A DNA stretch of 22,785 nt from contig NW_014577190.1 in NCBI RefSeq assembly GCF_000485595.1, positions 104,843 through 127,627 of the forward strand. Direction: 5' to 3'. The notes below the pieces were generated by a model. It was not told where the DNA came from. It saw nothing but the letters and a program-made list of their open reading frames with translations, and searched no databases. The position numbers were made by a program, and so were the translations under genes. Below are positions 16,387-22,785 of this stretch, piece after piece. The stretch comes from Priapulus caudatus. Taxonomy: Eukaryota > Priapulida > Priapulimorpha > Priapulimorphida > Priapulidae. Each line of letters begins with the position of its first letter. Positions within the stretch are counted from its first letter, which is position 1.

Positions 16387-17709
16387 ATTAGCCTAAAGTT
16401 TTTGTAATTTGGCTGATATATTATATTTTAACGTTGTTATGTGGTAATCGAATAACTGTAGTGTCTATACGAACATTCATGGCAACTTTTCATCCGGAGC
16501 TAGGATTATGCCATCTTGAACCACGGATGAAACCCTTTAGGTAAGGCTTATAAGGCGATCCATGGCATACACGCACCTATGATAATTAACTCCATCCACT
16601 CAAGAAACGCAGCTGTTCCATCCTTTACAATAACCTAGCATTTATATATAAATGGTCATCATCCTGGGCCATCACTAACCTTAATACATACACAAGTGTT
16701 CTTTTCATGATATGGAAATGTATAGATACGACTGCGTCGTTCCAGCTAGGTCATCACTAATAAGAACACACACAGCTGTTCCTTCCGATATGCTAATAAC
16801 GGCTACATAGTGTTGATAATATCTCGCAGACACAGCTTGGTCAGCACTACTGCCCACTCCCCAGACATTGACCGGTGAGTGCGTTTATCATTGACTTTCA
16901 TCCTGTAGAATGAGGCTATAATAGTTGTAGTTACATATATATATTGTACTTATATATTGTATTTCAAGATAATTTGTTCGTGGTTTATGTTTAGTTTACT
17001 GATGATGCCTTTATATTTTGCAAGGCTACGCGAATTTTTTTTAAACATTTACTGATAAAATTACCGTAAACTATTAATACATGCACTATCTTCACAGTGT
17101 GTGTATTTCAATATGTATTCATTGATTTAGGACAGCGCGCTGCATTATCATTACATTCATCCTAATTTCGCTGGATAAGCAGCTCGTAATGTACTTGTGC
17201 TCATGTGGTATTATATGATAATATAACGTCTATCCTAAATATTATATATCCTATATAGTAGTAAACGAACAAACTCGTTGGTATAGCTTTAACACATGCA
17301 CAGCATAGTTCATTTTCTAAATTCATGATTCATTCGAGCGTTGATCGACGTCCTCGTCATCAATATATTTGTCTGCTAACTGGAGCCAAAACAAAACGTT
17401 GCTACATGAGTTTTAATACGTGAAAGGCTCAATCCTACAAATTTTACTTCAGGGACTACTTCATTCTATATAGCTTGCGTCTGCACTCAAAATATTTAGA
17501 AAATTTTCAGGCAAAATCCTTTTGTCTATCTTCTGGATAAAGCCACACGCCACACGCCACACAATTGGACATTGGCATAAAAGTGGAACACGCCAGTAGA
17601 TGGCGTTTTGAGACATCAGGCCGGAACAAGCGTAACACAAAACTTCAGTAAATATACTTAGAGTGTATACGCAACATACCCTGTATGTACGCAAATGACT
17701 ATGGATTCA
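16387..17709. other. AT-rich unassigned intergenic sequence
   Basis: No coding motif, RNA gene or element boundary was recognised over 1.3 kb. Loose repetition of TCATCACTAA-like words occurs at 16660-16760. CCACACG repeats occur near 17550. Confidence 0.4.
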
Positions 17710-18410
17710 ATAAGCGAGTTCGTAATCACAGTCTGCGCATGCGTAAACTTCTTCCGGGTCAGGTCATTTGTGAAAAAATTTCGTATTTCGACCGCACAGT
17801 ACACATACGCATGCATCGGTGTCGTTGTAATGCTACAGTCTTCGTGTGTGTGCACGTACACGTGCGTGCGTGCGTGCGTGTACACGTACACGTGCGGGCG
17901 CGCGTGCGTGTGTGCGTGCGTACGTGCATGCGTGCGTGCGTGCGTGCGCGCGTGCTTGTGCACGTACACGTACGTGTCTGCGTGCGTGCGTGCGTGCGCG
18001 CGTGCTTGTGCACGTACATGTGCGTTGTTTGCGTGCTTGTGTGTGCACGTACGCGTGCGTGTGCACGTACACGTGCGTGCGTGCGGGCGTGTGCACGTAC
18101 ACTTGCGTGCGTGCGTGCGTGTGCACGTGTGCGTGCGTGCGTGTGCGCGTACATGTGCGTGCGTGCGTGTGCACGTACATGTGCGTACGTGCGTGCGTGT
18201 GCACGTACACGTGCGTACGTGCACGCGCGTACGTGCGTGTGCACGTACACGTGCGTGCGTGTGTGCGTGGGCACGTACACAGAATACATGTACATATACG
18301 TACTGAACCGAGAGCGCACGCCGCACTCGAGATTTCACCGATTTTTGTCACAAATGACCCGGTGACCTGTCACATCACAGAACCCCTTGGCTAACTACGA
18401 ACTCGCTTAT
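17710..18410. mobile_element. Inverted-repeat-bounded element carrying a GTGC array
   Basis: ATAAGCGAGTTCGTA (17710-17724) faces its exact complement TACGAACTCGCTTAT (18396-18410). Inside, GGTCATTTGTGA (near 17760) faces TCACAAATGACC (near 18349), with further CCGGGTC/GACCCGG similarity. The arms flank a 450-bp purine/pyrimidine-alternating array. No target duplication and no coding sequence were found. Confidence 0.6.
17842..18284. repeat. GTGC/ACGT alternating array, Z-DNA-prone
   Basis: GTGCGTGCGTGC runs are punctuated by the palindromic word GTGCACGTACACGTGC at intervals of roughly 30-60 bp. It uses the same words as the 3478-3816 array read on the other strand, although no shared flanks were seen. 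Open frames of 170-226 residues on both strands are compositional. Confidence 0.95.
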
Positions 18411-18539
18411 CTCCAAACTCCAACTCTTCATAGCGGCATAATGCATATTTTTCTGTAATCCGCTTCATACATACATCACGGTGGCCCCGTCACCATGGCC
18501 ACTTCACTTGAGATATTCTATTTAAATATTTGCGGCGTG

Positions 18540-18572
<33 letters not shown>

Positions 18573-19226
18573 GCTATCATTTGATCGTGATTGGTCGAGA
18601 CTGGTGCATGCGCCTGCGTAATGCGCTTGCGCAGTTCGTTGCATAATATATTCGTAAAATAAAAGTTAGTTTTCATGCTTTAAATCCATCCATAAGGCAT
18701 CCAGCTTATCCATATTTATACAATGTTGATTAATTTGTTACACGCCGAAATGCCGAATCACAAGAAAAGGAAAACTACTCTTCTACAAAGTAATACAATA
18801 TGGTGAACAATATGTCGCGAAGGATAGCTAGGTTGGGTGCCAGCAGTCGGGTCGCACTGAACCTAGGTTTTTACTGTAATAATCGGTTATTTTAATTTAA
18901 TAAAACGAATTTTATCGGAGGAGGAATTCAACAAGAAAAATGTGACTGGTGTTTGTGTTAATACAATAAAGTAGTCTGTAAAACAACAACTTAATGGCTG
19001 TGAATCTTTTTTATAATACATCACTTTATTTTTACTCGCAATATTATAAGTGTTAATTAGTATTTTATTCGTAATTTTTAGGTTAATCTGTGAGAATCTG
19101 GTAATATCTGCTTCACGCACTTGCGCCACAGAAATTTAAACGGAGAATTACATCATAAATTTACTGTTTAAAACTTTTAAGAATATGCTTATATAATTTT
19201 ATTAGTTTGAGATATTGTTATTTTAG
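18411..19226. other. Unassigned sequence upstream of the astacin gene
   Basis: It is mostly AT-rich and contains the (CTG)10 tract. A plausible splice acceptor (TTGTTATTTTAG, ending 19226) lies 12 bases before the first ATG of the downstream gene, so a 5' UTR exon may be hidden here. No other gene recognised. Confidence 0.4.
18542..18571 (+). repeat. (CTG)10 trinucleotide repeat
   Basis: Ten uninterrupted CTG units. A 29-codon frame from an ATG in a good context (CACCATGG, ATG at 18495-18497) reads it as ten cysteines and stops at 18582-18584. Coding status is doubtful. Confidence 0.95.
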
Positions 19227-19238
19227 GTACTACAACAG

Positions 19239-19338
19239 ATGGCACGAATAGGTACAGATATTATGTGGCGACAAGGAGTCATATTTGCCGCGTTCGCTTT
19301 GATTCAGTGCGTACACAGTCGGGAAATTCCCTACTGGG
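19239..19338 (+). CDS. Astacin-like gene, exon 1 (signal peptide)
   Basis: It begins MARIGTD, with a second ATG at codon 9 that has a better context (A at -3) and gives MWRQGVIFAAFALIQCVHS, a compact signal peptide with likely cleavage before REIPYW. The donor is GTAAGG at 19339; the exon ends in phase 1, and G joins CT of exon 2 to make Ala. Confidence 0.7.
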
Positions 19339-21684
19339 GTAAGGTATTTATAGCTATAAAATGTGTAACAGATACATGTAAAAATTAATGGTAGCTGTGT
19401 TAGCATTGGGAGTTGACACAGGAAATAACACATGTTGAGCTCTATAACCCCTTCGTGCGTTCAGTTATATACTTCTTTCAGTGTAATTCATATTTTTATT
19501 GTGTATGTTATAAATGTTTTGCTTAATATTCCCACTAAATAACAACTGTACAAAAGAGGGTAGGCACGACTCACAAGAATTTGCATTGATAATCTAACAC
19601 TTAGTAAAATTATATACTATTTATGAGTGATTTTGTTTGTAATGTAACGCTAATATATGTATAATTATTCAAATTCAAAGCATTGAATAATTTCGCGTTA
19701 AAACAATAACCTAGGGTACTGCAATTAAAATATTATTCTATTTACACGCAATAAAATGAGTATTTAGTAAGAAAATTATGACAAACAAAAAGTCAATAAT
19801 AAACAAGCTAGCGTAGTCAGATGAATGAAAGATATTGTTCGTTGTGGAAGCTAACATACGATTACAAAACAGCATGCCTTCCAAATATTAAAAAATGCAC
19901 TATGTGGCGAAAAAATTGTGACTTTTTAGTACGATTTTATGGTTCTAGCTGAGCATGCTCGTGGTGAAAGCAACGGTCACGTTCTGGGGCATATCAGCCC
20001 TCAATCTGAGCACAATCATAACCCGACGGAGAATATGGGTTTCATAAGTGCTGATGGAAGAGTACCAGAGAATGTTGTAAGTGAAAATGTCATACATATA
20101 TCCTACATTCAGTACATGTAATTATATTATGGTCATATAATAAGATGTATGATATTATCGCAATATGATCATGGCGGACACCATATGTGGCCGTATAATA
20201 TCAGGCGTGAATAAAAACAATGTTTTTATTCAATCCTGATATAATCGTAATTTTCGTATGTTACAGTTGGATCAGAAAGATAATGTATTTAAACAAACAT
20301 ACAAAAAAAGTGAAAATAGTATTCTAGCTGAATCAAGTGCAAATTCATGAATGCTCCCGTAAAAATGTTGATTATTACTGGCCCGCTTATGAGCAAGCAA
20401 ATTATTTCCTCGCGCAGGTAAGTATATAGCAGCATTTGCTGTGAGATGCCGGTTTCAACGACCCATGCAGGCCCTATCAATCATTGGTTGGCGCTGTTCT
20501 GGCGCAAAATAAAGGTAGCTGAGGGCAGCTATAAATTCCCATTGCTGTCTATTTAACATTTGGGAAATCATTTTGTACGCGTGTGTTTCTACACAGGACA
20601 TCCACCGGGGGCGAAGTGACGAGGAATATAAGCAGCAAGCAACTCTCTACAGACAGATTGTGCATGAGTTCCGTCTTAATCATGGATTGCCGGTACAAAA
20701 TATATGCAGGGGTGTCGGAAATAGTCAATCTACATCTTATTAAGCAGCTGAATTACCAAAAGTAAATAATTACACTGTAACGCTTACTCGGTTGAGAGAC
20801 GCTCTCTTACGGAATACATTTGATTTCTAATGTCGAAATTTAAAAATATCAGGAGCAAAACAGTTCATGCAATTATGCATACTAATTATAATTACAAAAT
20901 AATTAGGTCGGTCCATCCGATGAAGTTTGGGATGGCTTAATAGAGGGAGATATAGTGCCAACCTTAAGCGACCTTCAGGAAATGCTCGAAGAGATAAGGA
21001 ACCCAACTAGAAGAAAGAGGAAAATGACATCTGACACTGCTGTCTATTGGACTTTGCCGATTCCGTATGTTTTGGTAGATATGAGTAAGTAATTACCTCC
21101 GCCAAGTAGGTTATGTTTTTGCCCCTGTTAGTTTGTTTGTTGGTTTGTTTGTTGGTTGGTTTGTCTGTCAACAGGATATCTAAAAAAGTTACGGACGGAT
21201 TTTGATGAAATTTTTTGGACGGGTTGGTCTTGGGGCAAGAACCAATCGATTAGATTTGCGTGGTGATCCGGATCCAGATCTGGATCCAGGATTTTTTTTG
21301 TGGGGAAAACTTCGGACGCATTCAACATTCATTAAAAAAACCTGGAGCTTTTTTTAAAAATCAAATTTCTGAAAATTTCATCAAACTATATTGGGTGTAC
21401 CAGTAAGATGGGGGGGGGGGGACTGTTACGCTGTGGCGGAGGTTTGCTATTTCCGATTGCTCTTGTTGTTATTGTTTCGCTGTTATATATGGTAGATATT
21501 GTTAGGAAAAGTATTTATACCTGTCAATTTGGTTATAACGCAAACGATTTTTGCATGTTACTCAGATAGACAGGCAGACATACAAACATGTATACATACA
21601 TACATACATACATACATACATACATACATACATACATACATACATACATACATACATACATACATACATACATACATACATACA

Positions 21685-21715
<31 letters not shown>

Positions 21716-22269
21716 CATACATACATACATACATACATACATACAGTACATACATACATACATACATACATAACGATACATACATACATACATAGACCTC
21801 GGTTTCTAATACTGCCACTACGGAAAAACGGGTACGATATGTGACCGCCGCCTATTTCCTATTTATCGACATGTTTCATTATGTTTCTATTATGAACGTT
21901 ACTTCTACAGACTGAATCTTTTTTCGATTTAATCTTCTTCCCTTCGCACTCTCATTCTTCGAGTTTTTCCACTGACACGGTAACTTGGCTTGCAGTAAAA
22001 TGTTACATCATCATAATATAATGAAATATCTGCGACTGCAGAATGATAACTATACACGGACTGTAAGTACTGCCGTCTGTCTGCAGGCATTTGTAAACGA
22101 TTCAGACCTGGATTTGGATTTACTGTCAATTGAGACAGTGATTCCGGTATATGAGAATAGGATAGGAGATCAACGCGGACTGTCATTCTATGATGCGCTA
22201 ACAGCTAACCTCGCATACTGTAATGGAGATGGTTCGTATATCAGCGATTTCTACACAGCTATGCTATGA
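19239..22269 (+). CDS. Astacin-family zinc metalloprotease gene, catalytic exon(s) missing
   Basis: The split gene reads in order: signal peptide (exon 1), a propeptide of roughly 160 residues (exons 2-5), an aspartate-switch motif LIEGDIVP (family pattern FxGD, whose Asp caps the active-site zinc in the zymogen), a furin-like RRKRK site, mature N-terminus with VYWTLPIPYVL (family pattern W-x(3-5)-IPY), and a C-terminal exon with RIGDQRGLSFYDALTANLAY. Secreted astacins cleave matrix, growth-factor or hatching-envelope proteins; the substrate here is unknown. Exons 1-5 join in phase. Exon 5 ends in phase 1, whereas the C-terminal exon opens in phase 0, so at least one exon is needed between them. 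HExxHxxGxxH is not found in any frame between 21085 and 22086. Either the gene is a pseudogene, or the catalytic exons were lost or misplaced in assembly. Confidence 0.7.
19949..20076 (+). CDS. Astacin-like gene, exon 2 (propeptide)
   Basis: It follows the acceptor TTTATGGTTCTAG and ends before GTAAGTG at 20077. The 128 bases complete the phase-1 codon and give EHARGESNGHVLGHI through DGRVPENV, a polar segment rich in His, Asn and Glu with no known fold. It ends in phase 0. Confidence 0.65.
20328..20417 (+). CDS. Astacin-like gene, exon 3 (propeptide)
   Basis: The 90-base exon follows GTATTCTAG and ends at the strong donor GTAAGT (20418). It reads LNQVQIHECSRKN then YYWPAYEQANYFLAQ in phase 0. 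The acceptor has a poor pyrimidine tract. A better-looking acceptor at 20266 opens in the same phase-0 junction but reaches TGA at 20348, so the downstream acceptor was chosen. Confidence 0.5.
20597..20692 (+). CDS. Astacin-like gene, exon 4 (propeptide)
   Basis: It follows GTTTCTACACAG and reads DIHRGRSDEEYKQQATL then VHEFRLNHGLP in phase 0 over 32 codons. The donor GTACAA (20693) is weak, and the frame stays open to the TAA at 20741-20743, so the 3' edge is uncertain. Confidence 0.55.
20907..21084 (+). CDS. Astacin-like gene, exon 5 (aspartate switch, furin site, mature N-terminus)
   Basis: Phase-0 reading gives VWDGLIEGDIVPTLSDLQEM, then EEIRNPTRRKRKMTSD, then AVYWTLPIPYVLVDM. The EGD triad is the propeptide zinc-capping motif, RRKRK a proprotein-convertase site, and W-TLPIPYV the start of the astacin fold. 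It ends in phase 1 at a consensus donor GTAAGT (21085). The MITE-like element begins 10 bases beyond the splice site. Confidence 0.75.
21095..21443. mobile_element. 349-bp MITE-like element with ACCTCCGCCA termini
   Basis: ACCTCCGCCA (21095-21104) and TGGCGGAGGT (21434-21443) are exact inverted ends. The interior has a (GTTT)n stretch, then GGACGGATTTTGATGAAATT, GATCCGGATCCAGATCTGGA and a poly-G run at 21411-21421. This layout resembles a repeat I recall as widespread in marine invertebrate genomes; that is memory, not a search. It is intronic in the astacin-like gene. TT flanks both sides, but no clear target duplication is resolved. Confidence 0.65.
21588..21795. repeat. (CATA)n tetranucleotide microsatellite
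   Basis: About 50 CATA units, with small interruptions near 21686, 21746 and 21772. It lies between exon 5 and the C-terminal exon of the astacin-like gene, where catalytic exon(s) would be expected. Its long open frames are compositional. Confidence 0.95.
22087..22269 (+). CDS. Astacin-like gene, C-terminal exon
   Basis: It follows the acceptor TGCCGTCTGTCTGCAG and reads AFVNDSDLDLDLL, then IETVIPVYENRIGDQRGLS, then FYDALTANLAYCNGDG, with stop TGA at 22267-22269. RIG(D)QRGLSFYD-x4-N-x-AYC matches the astacin C-terminal block (GQR-x-LS-x2-D-x3-N-x2-Y-C). An inserted D splits the usual IGQR. A longer version from the acceptor at 21995 stays open in the same frame (MLHHHNIMKYLRLQ) but does not resemble the family. 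No EGF or CUB domain follows, only a 15-residue tail. Confidence 0.7.
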   Translation, partial: AFVNDSDLDLDLLSIETVIPVYENRIGDQRGLSFYDALTANLAYCNGDGSYISDFYTAML

Positions 22270-22317
22270 AAAGTTTCTATACTAAGGCTATTACGCACGT
22301 ATAATATATACGCACGT

Positions 22318-22350
22318 AATAAACATAACAAAGCGTATGAACGAAATAAA
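22318..22350 (+). promoter_or_regulatory. Two AATAAA polyadenylation signals
   Basis: AATAAA occurs at 22318-22323 and 22345-22350, 49 and 76 bases past the astacin stop, with a CGTGTCTTCT GU-rich stretch right after the second. This placement supports the C-terminal exon as a true 3' end. Confidence 0.6.
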
Positions 22351-22518
22351 CGTGTCTTCTAATGATTAGCGAAACTGTGGTGCATCCTTGTTTGCGTGTG
22401 CGCTCACCTAAACCTAGTTGTATATCTGAAGTGGTATGGTAAACTGAATCTTTGTTAATACACGATAGACGTCAATAATAAAATAACTAAGCCAAACAAA
22501 TAATTTGCAATTACTAGT

Positions 22519-22757
22519 GTGTGAGTGCGCGCGCGCGCGCGTGGTGTGTGTATATTATATAATATTATATGTGTTGTGTGTGTGTGTGTGTGGTGTGTGG
22601 TGTGTGTTGTGTGTGTGTGTGTGTGTGTGTGTTGTGTGTGTGTGTATGTGTGCGTGTGCGTGTGCTGTGGCGTGTTGCGTGTGGTGGTGTGCTTGTGTGT
22701 GTGTGTGTGTGTGTGTTGTGTTGTGTGTTGTGTGTGTGTGTGTGTGTGGCGTGCGTA
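22519..22757. repeat. GT-rich microsatellite
   Basis: (TG)n runs are broken by TGGTG, TTGTG and GCGTG words, starting from (GC)n at 22529-22540 and an AATATTATAT break at 22550-22570. Frames here are compositional. The last 28 bases of the window are AT-rich with nothing recognised. Confidence 0.95.
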
Positions 22758-22785
22758 AATATAATAAATTATAAACATAAAACAT

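Noticed and set aside
17658-18394. Long frames of 170-226 residues on both strands of the GTGC array
   Set aside because: Repeat-derived; Cys/Val/Arg or His/Thr/Arg translations with no motif.
20267-20350. Exon 3 starting at the stronger acceptor TTACAG (20266)
   Set aside because: In the required phase it meets TGA at 20348-20350, whereas the acceptor at 20327 gives a frame open to a consensus donor.
22063-22086. GTAAGT...CTGCAG as a 24-base intron in the C-terminal astacin region
   Set aside because: Too short for a metazoan spliceosomal intron; the frame is open across it, so either read-through or use of only the acceptor is more likely.

Overview
This is a repeat-rich, intron-containing metazoan (animal) genomic window, not a prokaryotic one. 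Signs of this are TTAGGG/CCCTAA telomere-type tracts, degraded non-LTR reverse transcriptase, hAT-like and Merlin-like pieces, many micro- and minisatellites, a tRNA-Arg-like sequence, and one split gene with GT/AG introns and AATAAA signals. The TTAGGG motif argues against most arthropods (TTAGG) and nematodes (TTAGGC). A marine invertebrate, perhaps a mollusc, is my guess; the sequence does not prove it. Two single-base N calls (5389, 13020) and many 1-3 base indels between repeat copies at about 5.4-10.6 kb suggest a long-read assembly that is poorly polished there.

Left part (1-5400). There is a Merlin-type zinc-ribbon fragment on the minus strand. A wrecked non-LTR reverse transcriptase (RT) follows, broken by a 338-bp inverted-repeat cassette holding telomeric repeats and a 78-bp palindrome, by a dispersed ~0.9-kb repeat unit, and by a short TTAGGG tract. 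Next come a CT-rich tract, a CACG-rich array, a small inverted-repeat element and a ~200-bp satellite. The part ends with a second telomere-repeat cassette (4910-5356) that has near-perfect terminal inverted repeats and an 11-bp target duplication.

Middle part (5400-13510). A ~20-bp GC-rich minisatellite (consensus GCGCGCACTATTTACCCTCG) occurs in three blocks, the first inverted. The blocks alternate with copies of the ~0.9-kb unit. Copy A (1832-2727) acts as an empty-site allele: the copy at 9852-12354 is split by a 1.5-kb inverted-repeat element loaded with GT and CA repeats. The last partial unit abuts a degraded tRNA-Arg(CCT)-like sequence.

Right part (13.5-22.8 kb). It contains a TGGGA/TGGCA array, a hAT-superfamily (DUF4371/ZMYM1-like) pseudogene, a 919-bp TA-flanked element with perfect 28-bp inverted repeats, an inverted-repeat-bounded GTGC array, and then the only convincing host gene. 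That gene is a secreted astacin-family metalloprotease. Signal peptide, propeptide with aspartate-switch motif, furin-like site and C-terminal exon are readable, but the exon(s) that should hold the HExxHxxGxxH zinc site are absent. In their place lie a MITE-like element and a CATA microsatellite. The window closes with a GT microsatellite.
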